From NCBI GenBank assembly GCA_016297415.1, contig JAEDGQ010000001.1, positions 62,001-126,000 of the forward strand: a stretch of 64,000 nucleotides of DNA. Direction: 5' to 3'. The notes beneath the pieces were generated by a model. It searched no databases, was not told where the DNA came from, and saw nothing but the letters and a program-made list of their open reading frames with translations. Of this stretch, positions 45,089-53,770 are shown one piece after another. The DNA is from Treponema sp. (GTDB taxonomy: Bacteria > Spirochaetota > Spirochaetia > Treponematales > Treponemataceae). Each line of letters opens with the position of its first letter. Position 1 is the first letter of the stretch. The position numbers were made by a program, and so were the translations under genes.

Positions 45089-45733
45089 ATGGCAAAATTA
45101 AAGCTGACAAAGAATGAGCAGAAGGTTCAGAAAGATGCGCTTAAAATGTATCAGCGCTATCTTCCAACCCTTACTCTCAAAAAACAGCAGCTTCAATCTG
45201 AAATCAGAACTATCGACGCAAAGGCAAAAGAAGTTCGCCAGGCAAGAATCCGTCTTGAAGAAGAATTCAAGGTTTGGATTGGTGTTTTTGGTGAAGAAGA
45301 TGCTTTTAAGAGCGATATGGTAACTGTCCGCAATATCAGAAAGGGTACCGGTAATATTGCCGGAGTAACAATTCCTGTTTATGAAGGTGCAGATTTTTCC
45401 CGTGGTGATTATGATTTATATTCAACTCCACTTTGGATTGATCTTGCAGCCGACAGAATGGAAAAAGCTCTTTCTCTTGATCTGGAAGCCAGCGTTCTGG
45501 ACGAACAGGTAAAGCTGCTTTCTCAGGAATTACGCACTACAAGTCAGCGCGTAAACCTTTTTGAAAAGGTTAAGATTCCTGAAGCTAAGGCTAATATTAA
45601 GAAAATTTCAGTTTATCTTGGAGATCAGCAGGTAAGCGAAGTTGTCAGATCAAAAATTTCTAAAAAGAAAATTGATCAGCGCAACGCTGCTCAGGCTCAG
45701 GCAAAAAAAACTGAAGAGGGGGCTGAAGCATGA
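45089..45733 (+). CDS. atpD: V-type ATPase subunit D
   Basis: 214 residues, the rotor shaft. Two long antiparallel coiled-coil helices at the ends (about 8-70 and 130-200) flank a small central region, as in D subunits. The last residues are an Ala/Gln/Lys-rich tail. Stop overlaps atpI by 4 bp. Confidence 0.93.
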   Translation: MAKLKLTKNEQKVQKDALKMYQRYLPTLTLKKQQLQSEIRTIDAKAKEVRQARIRLEEEFKVWIGVFGEEDAFKSDMVTVRNIRKGTGNIAGVTIPVYEGADFSRGDYDLYSTPLWIDLAADRMEKALSLDLEASVLDEQVKLLSQELRTTSQRVNLFEKVKIPEAKANIKKISVYLGDQQVSEVVRSKISKKKIDQRNAAQAQAKKTEEGAEA

Positions 45734-47718
45734 TAGTCCCAATGAAAAAAGTTTCTTTCGTAATTCTTGAAAAAGACAGAAAGAATGCTTTAAAGACATT
45801 AAGAAAAACTGGCGTAGTTCATGTAGAAGAAGTTAAAGGTGAAAGTGAAGAACTTACAGCCTTTAAACAGAATAACTCTAAAATTGAACTGGTTATTTCT
45901 CTTTTGTCTGAAATAAAATTAAAGAAAGGCACTAAACTTGTAAAAGAGCTTTCAAAAGAAGAAGCCCTCAAACTTTCTGAAAAAACACTTGATTTGATTG
46001 AAGAAAAGAAAAATCTTTACAGTCAGATAACTTCAGATAAGATTGAACTTGCAAGACTTTCAAAATGGGGAAAAATTAACCCTCAGGATTTTGATTATCT
46101 TGCAGAGAAGGGTGTTTATCTTTCTATGTATGAAATTCCAACCGAGAAATACAACAGTCTTGGTGATGAAATTCATACAATGCTTGTTAACAAGGATAAA
46201 AATCAGAGTCGTTTCTTTGTTATTTCAGATCACAAACTGGAACAAAATGAACGTCCTCAGGGACTTCCTCCAGAAGCTTACCAAATTGTAATGCCAAGAG
46301 TCAGCTCTGCTGAACTTGCTGAAATTGTAAAGAAAAGCAGTGATAGACTCACAGCAATTGATGAAGAAATTAATTCACTTGCTGTTTATATTCCTGCATT
46401 AAAAAAAGCTTCAGCAATGTTTGATAAAGACATTGAAATGGAAAATCTGTTCAGCGGAATGGGTGTTGAAGAAGAATCAGAAAATGGTTCTCAGATTCGC
46501 CTTGCGTGGTTAACAGGGTTTGTTCCTGCAGATGATCTTGAAACAGTTAAGAAAACTGCCAGAGAAAATAACTGGGCCATTGCTTTTGATGATCCTTCAG
46601 AAGAAGACAATGTTCCTACAAAATTAAAGAATAATAAGGTAGTAAGCCTTATTTATCCTGTAACAGACTTCCTTGGAACAGTTCCTGGATATAATGAATA
46701 TGATATTTCAAACTGGTTCCTGTTGTTCTTTACAATTTTCTTTGGAATGATTTTTGGTGATGGCGGATATGGTGCACTCCTGTTTGCAGGAGCTGTTGGC
46801 GGAATGCTTTTATCTCTCAAAAAGAAAAAGGCTCCGGGACCAATGATGTACCTTCTTGCCTTACTGGGATTTGCAACAATGGTTTGGGGTGCCCTTACTT
46901 GTACATGGTTCGGACTTACTCCAGAACAGCTTCCGGAATGGATTAAGATGATTTCTGTTCCTGCTATCTCTAATGTTTATTCTAATTCAGAAGCCTTAAA
47001 ATCTGTGGTTAGAATGCGCCTTACTGATGGTGCCGGAAATGTTGTAAAACTTACAAATGAAGCCTGGGTAAAAGAAAATCTCCAGATTTTCTGTTTCTCT
47101 CTGGCTCTTGTACAGCTTTCTATTGCTCACCTTAAAGGAATTGCAAAGAATCTTAAACTTAAGTCTTTAAAATTCCTTGGTGAACTTGGTTCAATGCTCC
47201 AGCTTTGGGGTATGTTCTATGTTGTATTGAGTATGGTTGTTGATGGTGTAAGATTTCCTCTTGGAATTACCCCAGAAAGCTACTATCTCTTTGATACTCT
47301 TCCAGTTTCCCAGGTTTGTCTTGGAGCAATTGGATTCGGATTCTTCCTCAGTTTCATTTTTGCAAATTATGAAGGAAGCATCGGAAAGAGTATCCTTGAA
47401 AGCTGTAAAGGCATCGTTTCTGTATTACTTGGTGTTGTAAACGTATTCTCGGATATTGTTTCATACATCCGTCTTTGGGCAGTTGCTCTTGCCGGTGGAG
47501 CCATCAGTGCAACAGTAAACGAAATGGCAGGTCCAATGCTGGGACACCTTGCATTATTCATTTGTGCAATTCTGATCCTTACGGTTGGCCACGGACTGAA
47601 CATGATTTTGAACGTTCTTTCTGTAATTGTTCATGGTGTTCGTCTTAATACACTGGAATTCTCAACTCATCTTGGTATGAGCTGGACAGGCTTCAAATAC
47701 AAGCCATTTCAGGAATAA
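45730..47718 (+). CDS. atpI: V-type ATPase subunit I (a subunit)
   Basis: 662 residues. The first ~320 residues are a cytoplasmic coiled-coil arm; the rest holds 7-8 transmembrane helices. The essential arginine of the ion half-channels is in SYIRLWAVALAGGA. FFGMIFGDGGYG is the standard signature of the family. Together with the K ring it forms the ion path. Only one copy of this operon type is seen in the window. Confidence 0.95.
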   Translation: MIVPMKKVSFVILEKDRKNALKTLRKTGVVHVEEVKGESEELTAFKQNNSKIELVISLLSEIKLKKGTKLVKELSKEEALKLSEKTLDLIEEKKNLYSQITSDKIELARLSKWGKINPQDFDYLAEKGVYLSMYEIPTEKYNSLGDEIHTMLVNKDKNQSRFFVISDHKLEQNERPQGLPPEAYQIVMPRVSSAELAEIVKKSSDRLTAIDEEINSLAVYIPALKKASAMFDKDIEMENLFSGMGVEEESENGSQIRLAWLTGFVPADDLETVKKTARENNWAIAFDDPSEEDNVPTKLKNNKVVSLIYPVTDFLGTVPGYNEYDISNWFLLFFTIFFGMIFGDGGYGALLFAGAVGGMLLSLKKKKAPGPMMYLLALLGFATMVWGALTCTWFGLTPEQLPEWIKMISVPAISNVYSNSEALKSVVRMRLTDGAGNVVKLTNEAWVKENLQIFCFSLALVQLSIAHLKGIAKNLKLKSLKFLGELGSMLQLWGMFYVVLSMVVDGVRFPLGITPESYYLFDTLPVSQVCLGAIGFGFFLSFIFANYEGSIGKSILESCKGIVSVLLGVVNVFSDIVSYIRLWAVALAGGAISATVNEMAGPMLGHLALFICAILILTVGHGLNMILNVLSVIVHGVRLNTLEFSTHLGMSWTGFKYKPFQE

Positions 47719-47727
47719 TTAAAAAAT

Positions 47728-47748
47728 CCAGTTTCTTACAGAATCTGG
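47728..47748 (+). other. Small hairpin between atpI and atpK
   Basis: CCAG-TTTCT-tac-AGAAT-CTGG forms an imperfect stem with one mismatch, not followed by a T-run. It sits 36 bp before atpK, whose product is needed in many copies per enzyme, so it may stabilise the downstream transcript. Confidence 0.45.
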
Positions 47749-47784
47749 TATAAATATAAAAAATTATCATAAAGGAGAAATATT

Positions 47785-48213
47785 ATGGAATTTTTAGGAC
47801 AGTTTGGTAGTGCAATTGTTATGGGTATTGCTGCTCTTGGTTCAGCAATTGGTATCATGGTTTCTGGACAGGCTGCAATTGGTGCTTGGAAACGCTGTTA
47901 TATGGCTAATAAACCAGCTCCATTCATCCTTACAGTATTTGCCGGTGCTCCACTTACACAGACAATCTACGGCTTCCTTCTTATGCAGACAATGACAGGT
48001 TCTACTGCAGATGCCGGATTTAAGTTTGGTATTGGTCTTATGTCTGGTGTTGCAATGTGTGCTTCTGCTATTGCTCAGGGTAAAGCAGGTGCTTCAGGTT
48101 CTGATGCCCTTGGTGAAACAGGTAAAGGTTTTTCTCAGTACATCATGGTTGTAGGTCTTTGTGAAACTGTTGCTCTCTTTGCAATGGTATTCTCAATGGT
48201 AGCTCTCGGCTAG
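47785..48213 (+). CDS. atpK: V-type ATPase subunit K (rotor proteolipid)
   Basis: 142 residues forming four transmembrane helices (two fused hairpins). The first hairpin has APLTQTIYGF (Thr58, Gln59), the second has SAIAQGK (Gln98) and the single ion-binding carboxylate Glu127 in GLCETVALF. These residues match the sodium-coordinating Thr64, Gln65, Gln110 and Glu139 of Enterococcus hirae NtpK, so sodium may be the coupling ion. A strong AAAGGAG ribosome binding site precedes the ATG. Last gene of the operon. Confidence 0.95.
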   Translation: MEFLGQFGSAIVMGIAALGSAIGIMVSGQAAIGAWKRCYMANKPAPFILTVFAGAPLTQTIYGFLLMQTMTGSTADAGFKFGIGLMSGVAMCASAIAQGKAGASGSDALGETGKGFSQYIMVVGLCETVALFAMVFSMVALG

Positions 48214-48230
48214 TTTTATCTATGCATATA

Positions 48231-48261
48231 AAAAGACGGTCTTTAGACCGTCTTTTTTTTT
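48231..48261 (+). terminator. Terminator of the V-ATPase operon
   Basis: AAAAGACGGTC-TTTA-GACCGTCTTTT, an 11-bp perfect stem with a 4-base loop, runs into a T-run. It overlaps the region just upstream of ispG. Confidence 0.9.
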
Positions 48262-48275
48262 ACTCTCAAGTGGTA

Positions 48276-48281
48276 TATAAT
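48276..48281 (+). promoter_or_regulatory. -10 box of ispG, leaderless arrangement
   Basis: A perfect TATAAT lies only 6 bp before the ispG ATG, and there is no Shine-Dalgarno. The -35 region falls in the terminator T-run and does not match well. Transcription would start at or within a base or two of the ATG. Confidence 0.45.
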
Positions 48282-48287
48282 AAAATT

Positions 48288-49391
48288 ATGGAAAAAGAAT
48301 TTAAAACTCCACGAACTGTTTATGTTGGTGGTAATGGTAATACAGAAAGAATTGCAATCGGTGGAAATAATCCTGTAACAATTCAGACTATGTGGAAAGA
48401 AGGAATTATTGGTGTTAAAGATAATCCTTCAAAAATTGAAGAAATCGTAAAGCAGATTAATTCTTTAAAAATGCTTGGATGTGATATTATCCGTTTTGCT
48501 GTACCAGATATGGAAAGTGCAGAAAGCTTTATTGAAATTTGTAAAGCTTCAACAATGCCTCTTGTTGCAGATATCCATTTTGATTACAGACTAGCTTTGA
48601 AGTGTCTTGAAGGTCCTGTTGGAGCAATTCGTATTAATCCAGGCAATATAGGTGACAGAGACCGTGTTGAAGCCGTTGTGAATGGTTGTCGCGATAAAGG
48701 TGTAGCCATTCGTATTGGTGTAAATTCCGGCTCTCTTCCACATGATTTAAGGGAACTGGTAGAAGCTGGAAAACTCAGCCGTGCTGTGGCTTTAAGTCAA
48801 ACTGCTGCCAGAGAAGCTGCTGTTTTTGATGAACTGAATTTTGATCAGTTTGTTGTAAGTATGAAAGCAAGCTCAGTTCAGGAAACTATTGATGCAAATG
48901 AAGATTTTGCAAGAAAGTTTGATATTCCGCTTCATGTTGGTGTTACTGAAGCAGGTCCATTAATTACAGGTGTTGTAAAATCAACTCTTGCTTTCAGTCA
49001 TCTCTTAAAAGAAGGAATCGGTTCTACTATTCGTGTTTCTTTGTCTTCAGCTCCAGAAAACGAAGTTATTACAGGCCTTGAAATTCTCCGGGAATGCGGA
49101 AAAAGAGCAGGTGGAGTAACTCTTGTTAGTTGTCCTCGCTGTGGCCGTATGGGTTTTGATGTTCATGGCTTTATGGACAGATGGCAGAACAAACTTCTTT
49201 CTATGAAAAAAGATATTACAGTTGCCGTTATGGGATGTGTAGTTAACGGTCCTGGTGAAGGTAAACATGCTGATATTGGTATTGCAGGTGCCGGTGGAAA
49301 AGCAATTATTTTCAAAAAAGGAGTAATTGTACGCACCATTGATGAAAAAGATGCCGATACTGTATTTGAAGAGGAATTAAATTCTTTATGA
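48288..49391 (+). CDS. ispG: 4-hydroxy-3-methylbut-2-enyl diphosphate synthase IspG
   Basis: 367 residues from ATG 48288; the longer in-frame extension runs through the terminator and is rejected. IspG reduces MEcPP to HMBPP in the MEP isoprenoid pathway. The 4Fe-4S cluster ligands are all present: Cys282 and Cys285 (SCPRCGRMGF), Cys317 and Glu324 (GCVVNGPGEG). The TIM barrel opens TIQTMWKEG. Undecaprenyl carriers made from this pathway would feed the polysaccharide locus downstream. Overlaps the next gene by 4 bp (ATGA). Confidence 0.96.
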   Translation: MEKEFKTPRTVYVGGNGNTERIAIGGNNPVTIQTMWKEGIIGVKDNPSKIEEIVKQINSLKMLGCDIIRFAVPDMESAESFIEICKASTMPLVADIHFDYRLALKCLEGPVGAIRINPGNIGDRDRVEAVVNGCRDKGVAIRIGVNSGSLPHDLRELVEAGKLSRAVALSQTAAREAAVFDELNFDQFVVSMKASSVQETIDANEDFARKFDIPLHVGVTEAGPLITGVVKSTLAFSHLLKEGIGSTIRVSLSSAPENEVITGLEILRECGKRAGGVTLVSCPRCGRMGFDVHGFMDRWQNKLLSMKKDITVAVMGCVVNGPGEGKHADIGIAGAGGKAIIFKKGVIVRTIDEKDADTVFEEELNSL

Positions 49392-50467
49392 AAAAAACAG
49401 TTTTAGCAGGTTTGCTGTTAACATTTTCAATTTTTGCTTTCTCTCAGACAAATGCTTCTGACAGTTCGTGGAAAACTTTAGAATATGCTCAGGTTGCATT
49501 TGACTGCGGAAACTATGGAGAAGCTTTAAGACTTGCAAATAAAGCTTCTGCTCAAAGAAAAGCCGAAATCCAACACGAATACAATATTATGGAAGTTGCC
49601 ATAACTCCTAAACAGGTTCAGCGTGTAGGCAGTGAATTTGTTAAAGTCCTTCCAATTCTGGAAGAACGTGGTCAAAAAGAAGCCATTCAGATTACAAATA
49701 AATACCTGAAGCTTTACGGTAAGGATTTTTTTAAGGATGATATTAATGTTCTTACTGACTGGATAAAAGAAAAAGGAGTTTATCCTGAATGTGATTATCT
49801 GCTTGGGCAGATTTATCAGGTGGAAGGTGAATATAGCGTAAGTTATACATTCTATCAGAAAGCACTTTCTGAAACAGAGTATCTTGATATTCCTGATTCA
49901 AAGTACGAAATTCTTTATTCTATGGCTCAGCTAAATAAACTGAGGGGAGATAAAGACAGTTATGAAAAAACACTGCTTCTTATTCTCGATAATGACCAGA
50001 ATTATAAGAACAAATCCCTTTTGAATGCTATTGTCAGAACTATTAAACAGGATAAAGTTCAAAATGTAGACCGCCTGTTTATGCTTTACAGAGCAGAAAG
50101 TAAATATTCATTAAAAGCTCTTGCTGATTTAAGCAGTCTGTATGAAGCTGAAAATCTTCATTTAGAGGCCCTTAAATTCAGTGCACTGGGTGTTATTGAA
50201 GCTTTTACACATATTGATGAAATCTTAAAGGCAAGAGATTCAAGATATAAATACACCACATTCAGGAATTTTCTTTCTGAATGCGGAAAATATGATGATA
50301 TTGTAGAATGGGGACAAAAAAACAATATCTGGAATCTTATGTACGATTTAGGTGAAAAAGCCGGTAAAAACGGTTGTCTTGTTTTTAGTCAGAACTTTTT
50401 TGCAGCAATGGCTGGTTCTTGTCCAGATCCTTATTATAAAGCTTTATCAAAAGAACGAATTAAATAA
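49388..50467 (+). CDS. Secreted helical-repeat protein of unknown function
   Basis: 359 residues. Signal peptide (1-19) then alpha-helical repeats resembling TPRs or SEL1-type repeats (EYAQVAFDCGNYGEALRLANKAS near the start; YLLGQIYQVEGEYSVSYTFYQKAL near 140). No lipobox. Four-base overlap with ispG suggests translational coupling, an odd pairing for a periplasmic protein and a cytosolic enzyme. Function unknown. Confidence 0.75.
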   Translation: MKKTVLAGLLLTFSIFAFSQTNASDSSWKTLEYAQVAFDCGNYGEALRLANKASAQRKAEIQHEYNIMEVAITPKQVQRVGSEFVKVLPILEERGQKEAIQITNKYLKLYGKDFFKDDINVLTDWIKEKGVYPECDYLLGQIYQVEGEYSVSYTFYQKALSETEYLDIPDSKYEILYSMAQLNKLRGDKDSYEKTLLLILDNDQNYKNKSLLNAIVRTIKQDKVQNVDRLFMLYRAESKYSLKALADLSSLYEAENLHLEALKFSALGVIEAFTHIDEILKARDSRYKYTTFRNFLSECGKYDDIVEWGQKNNIWNLMYDLGEKAGKNGCLVFSQNFFAAMAGSCPDPYYKALSKERIK

Positions 50468-50496
50468 AAGCTATTTTTGATTTTGATTTTAAAATA

Positions 50497-50652
50497 AAAA
50501 AAGGGCTGTTCTTAAAGTAATGAGTGTAGCGGTCATTGAGCCCTTCGACAGGCTCAGGAACCACTTGTCGAAATGACTGTTACACTAAATATGGTGGTTT
50601 CGACAAGCTCAACCACCGCAAGTTGAACTTTTTTGTCATCCCCTTTTTTATC
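50497..50652. repeat. Composite palindromic repeat between convergent genes
   Basis: The element starts AAAAAAAGGGCTG and ends ATCCCCTTTTTT. AGTGTAGCGGTCATT (about 50523-50537) pairs with AATGACTGTTACACT (about 50573-50587) at 13 of 15 positions and encloses a small GAGCC/GGCTC stem. A second stem GGTGGTT-AACCACC follows with loop TCGACAAGCTC. The second half matches the shorter element at 9117-9178. The motif pair GGTTGAGCTTGTCGAAACC and CTTCGACAGGCTCAGG is a common dispersed palindrome type. It can also terminate transcription in both directions. Confidence 0.7.
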
Positions 50653-50656
50653 TCTA

Positions 50657-52243
50657 TTAGTAGTGAAGACCAATACCAATACTGATTTCCAGGGCTGATG
50701 GTTCACTGCGCCATGAACCGTCAAACAATTTGCCGGAAACTTTCTTTACGATTTTTCGACCAGCGTCCACACCGGCACTTGCTCTAACCTGAAGATTTCT
50801 CCACTTTGCAGGGAAAACAATAACTTCCACACCGCCGGCATACCATCCGTCACGAATTGCAAAAGTTTTGCCTGTATATTCGTTGTGGGTGAGGGCGAAA
50901 TCTCCGAAAATTGAAGTCTGGAGTTCAAAGTCGAAGTAACGCATCCATTTTAAATGAGAATACATCCAGCTGTCTGAACCGAATAAAAATTCATTGAAGC
51001 CGTTCCAGTCTGTAGTAATAATATGAATTGGAATATCAACATTTCCTACAATAGCTGCAGAAGTTGTAAGGGCCTTTGGATTAGGCTTTCCTGGGAATTT
51101 TGCATTCCATTTCTTTTTGCTGTATTTCTGGTCATCTCTGATACCGCGGAGCATTGAACCGATTTTTTCGGTTTTATTATAATCATAGAATCCGTATAAA
51201 CGAGCGTTTAATCCAATCCATTTGCAGGATTTATACATTTCGAGTGTTCCTGAAAGACCGTAAAAATATTCTTCTTTCTGGTAGTTATATCCAGCAAAAG
51301 GATTCATGTTCATATCAATACCATTACGGAAGTTACCGTTCCAGTTTACACGGCCTGTACTTACAGTATAACCGGCAGACAGACTTGGACTTGAAAGATC
51401 CGAGTTTTCTTCGTTGATTCCGTCATTATCCCAGTTCCAGGTGTAATCAATGTAAGGAGTAAAAGTAACTTTATCAAAATTAGGAATTTCAGCAATTTTC
51501 AAAGGAATGGAGAATTTTGCTGCTTCTGTAAAAAAAAGTTCATCATCATATTCTGAATAGTCAAAATTTCGTTCAATTCCCTGTGTTAAATCAAGTCTGA
51601 GTTTATAATTCTTAAATGGAAGTTCAAAAGAAAACCCTGTGTTATAAGAGAATTCTGGACGATTTTTTCCTAAAGTCCAGCTGAATCCAAAATCATTATT
51701 CCAGCTTGAATCAAGCATAGCCAGTTTGAAGGGATAATCATAATCAAAGTTCATACCTACTTTATAATCAAATTCTTTATCAGAATTTTCTTTATATTCA
51801 GTTGAAAGGTTAAAGTCAAAATTTAAGGTTTCCATTGTACCCAGAAAGTTTGTATCTTTTGCCTTAAGCTTAAGATTAAAACCATCATTGGAATTATATT
51901 TTGGATAAGGAACCATAAGGAAGTGTTTTGAGTCTACAGTTGAAATTCTAAGTGTGACTTTACAGATACCTTCTTCATCAAGAGTAGAGTCGTATGTTGT
52001 ATTGATGATTGAACTGGAAAGGTTTCTCAGGTTGTTAAAAAGAGAACGGAGATTGTCTACATATTCATGAAGTTCATCGTAGGATTCAAATACTCTGTCC
52101 TTGTCGATATCTACAGCCCGTTCAAGCGCATATTTTGTTGTAATACCTATTATGTCGTAAATTACATCATTGATCTGATATCTGTCTGCAAATGTAAAAG
52201 CTGAAAGGCAGAGAAATAATGTAGCAAGTAGAAATCTTTTCAT
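50657..52243 (-). CDS. Predicted outer-membrane beta-barrel protein
   Basis: 528 residues. Signal peptide (1-19), a helical periplasmic region (20-80), then ~440 residues of alternating aromatic/polar strands typical of a beta-barrel, ending in GIGLHY with the C-terminal aromatic residue used by the BAM complex. No LptD, FadL or BamA signature is visible. The start overlaps the stop of the priming sugar transferase by one base, so it is the last gene of the polysaccharide operon and could export or anchor the polymer. Function inferred only. Confidence 0.75.
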   Translation of the reverse strand: MKRFLLATLFLCLSAFTFADRYQINDVIYDIIGITTKYALERAVDIDKDRVFESYDELHEYVDNLRSLFNNLRNLSSSIINTTYDSTLDEEGICKVTLRISTVDSKHFLMVPYPKYNSNDGFNLKLKAKDTNFLGTMETLNFDFNLSTEYKENSDKEFDYKVGMNFDYDYPFKLAMLDSSWNNDFGFSWTLGKNRPEFSYNTGFSFELPFKNYKLRLDLTQGIERNFDYSEYDDELFFTEAAKFSIPLKIAEIPNFDKVTFTPYIDYTWNWDNDGINEENSDLSSPSLSAGYTVSTGRVNWNGNFRNGIDMNMNPFAGYNYQKEEYFYGLSGTLEMYKSCKWIGLNARLYGFYDYNKTEKIGSMLRGIRDDQKYSKKKWNAKFPGKPNPKALTTSAAIVGNVDIPIHIITTDWNGFNEFLFGSDSWMYSHLKWMRYFDFELQTSIFGDFALTHNEYTGKTFAIRDGWYAGGVEVIVFPAKWRNLQVRASAGVDAGRKIVKKVSGKLFDGSWRSEPSALEISIGIGLHY

Positions 52244-53709
52244 TAATAGGCACCTTTTCCTTTAAGTACAACATAAATTGTTTTAATGATAATCCAGAGA
52301 TCAAGCCACACAGACCAGTTCTGGATGTAGTATGAATCAAGTGTAATGCGTTCTTCGTATCCTGTATCAGAACGACCGGAAATCTGCCACATACCGCTTA
52401 AACCTGGCTTAACAGTAAGAACGTAATCTGCTTTTGAACCATATTTTTCAAGTTCTGGTTTTGTAACAGGACGTGGACCGATAAAGCTCATTTCACCTGT
52501 AAGAACATTAAAGAACTGAGGAATTTCATCAATACTTGTTTTGCGAAGAATTTTACCGATTTTAGTGACGCGAGGGTCATCTGTAAATTTACGGTCCCGT
52601 TCCCATTCTTCACGCATTTTTGGATTTTCAGCAAGAATTTTTTCAAGCTGTTTATCAGCATCAATGGCCATTGAACGGAATTTCCAGCATTTGAATTCTT
52701 TTCCGTTACGTCCGATACGCTTGTGTCCGTAAAAAACAGGTCCTTTGCTTGTACATTTAACGAGAATTGAAACAATGAGTACAAGAGGAATTGTAACTGG
52801 TGATGAAATAAGAAGAAGGAAAATATCTACACAACGCTTAATGAAAAGAGAGAAGCCAAATGTAAGGTTGTGAGTAGATGCAAATCCCAGGACACCACCG
52901 AAATCACGGACGTTTGAAGAAATTGTGTTAAGCTCCTGCATACGGGGAATATTCATTGTGTAGCGGAAATAAGAGTTAATACCAGTCAAATCTTCTTTCC
53001 ATCCTACAATAAAGGCATTCTTAATCCCTGTTTTCTTAATTGCTTCAGTAATTTTATCATTGTTAGGAAAAACCGGTATATCTTTGTACAAATAAGGTTC
53101 TTTTGTTTCAGAATCAATAATTACAGCTGGTTTGTAACCAAGGTCAGTTCTTTTAAGGAAACGGTCAATAATGAAGTTTCCGCTGTCACCTTTTACATAG
53201 AAAACTGCAGGAACACCATACCATCTGAAACCAGAGAAGATATGACGAACAAATTCCCGGGCACCGGCAAGTAAAATTACAGCAATTGGCCAGGCAAGGG
53301 CAAAAGCTGTAATTACCGGCCATTTTACTTCAAGATGTTCAGCAAAAAATAAACCAAATGTAAGTCCTGTATCTGCTTCTTCAACGAAAATTGAAAAACA
53401 GATACCAATGTAAATAAAGAAAGTACAAATTCCGAATTTTTTGATTTCGTCTGCAGGTGGATGAGAAAGTCCCGGATAAAGACCTGCTGAATAAAAAACG
53501 GCAAGGGCAGGAATAAGATAAACCCAGTAGTTAACGAAAGATCTGAGCCAGATCCAGTCATCATTGATAGTATTTATAATAAAAAAGCTGGATCCGATGG
53601 AAAGCATAATCATCAGTGCATCACTAATCATAAATGCCAGGCCAGAAGTAAAAGAGCTGGTCTTCCGATATTTTAAACTAAAATATTTTTCAAAATCTTT
53701 TTCAGTCAT
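52243..53709 (-). CDS. Undecaprenyl-phosphate sugar-1-phosphate transferase (WbaP type)
   Basis: 488 residues. Four to five N-terminal transmembrane helices and a central CoA-binding-like domain precede the C-terminal bacterial sugar transferase domain (about 285-488) with KRCVDIFLLLISSPV, KCWKFRSM, TSIDEIPQFFNVLTGEMSFIGPRP and GLSGMWQISGRSD. It links the first sugar phosphate to undecaprenyl phosphate and so starts the glycan. The sugar (galactose, glucose or N-acetyl-sugar) cannot be assigned. Promoter just upstream suggests this end of the locus can be transcribed separately. Confidence 0.92.
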   Translation of the reverse strand: MTEKDFEKYFSLKYRKTSSFTSGLAFMISDALMIMLSIGSSFFIINTINDDWIWLRSFVNYWVYLIPALAVFYSAGLYPGLSHPPADEIKKFGICTFFIYIGICFSIFVEEADTGLTFGLFFAEHLEVKWPVITAFALAWPIAVILLAGAREFVRHIFSGFRWYGVPAVFYVKGDSGNFIIDRFLKRTDLGYKPAVIIDSETKEPYLYKDIPVFPNNDKITEAIKKTGIKNAFIVGWKEDLTGINSYFRYTMNIPRMQELNTISSNVRDFGGVLGFASTHNLTFGFSLFIKRCVDIFLLLISSPVTIPLVLIVSILVKCTSKGPVFYGHKRIGRNGKEFKCWKFRSMAIDADKQLEKILAENPKMREEWERDRKFTDDPRVTKIGKILRKTSIDEIPQFFNVLTGEMSFIGPRPVTKPELEKYGSKADYVLTVKPGLSGMWQISGRSDTGYEERITLDSYYIQNWSVWLDLWIIIKTIYVVLKGKGAY

Positions 53710-53720
53710 AGGTAAATTTT

Positions 53721-53749
53721 ATTATACCTCTTTATACTTAAAAGGTCTA
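53721..53749 (-). promoter_or_regulatory. Promoter of the WbaP-type gene, near-leaderless
   Basis: Minus strand: TAGACC (53749-53744), 17 bp, perfect TATAAT (53726-53721), then 11 bases to the ATG. The 5' leader would be about five bases, with no Shine-Dalgarno. Confidence 0.55.
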
Positions 53750-53770
53750 CTTAAATAATTTGTAGAATGT

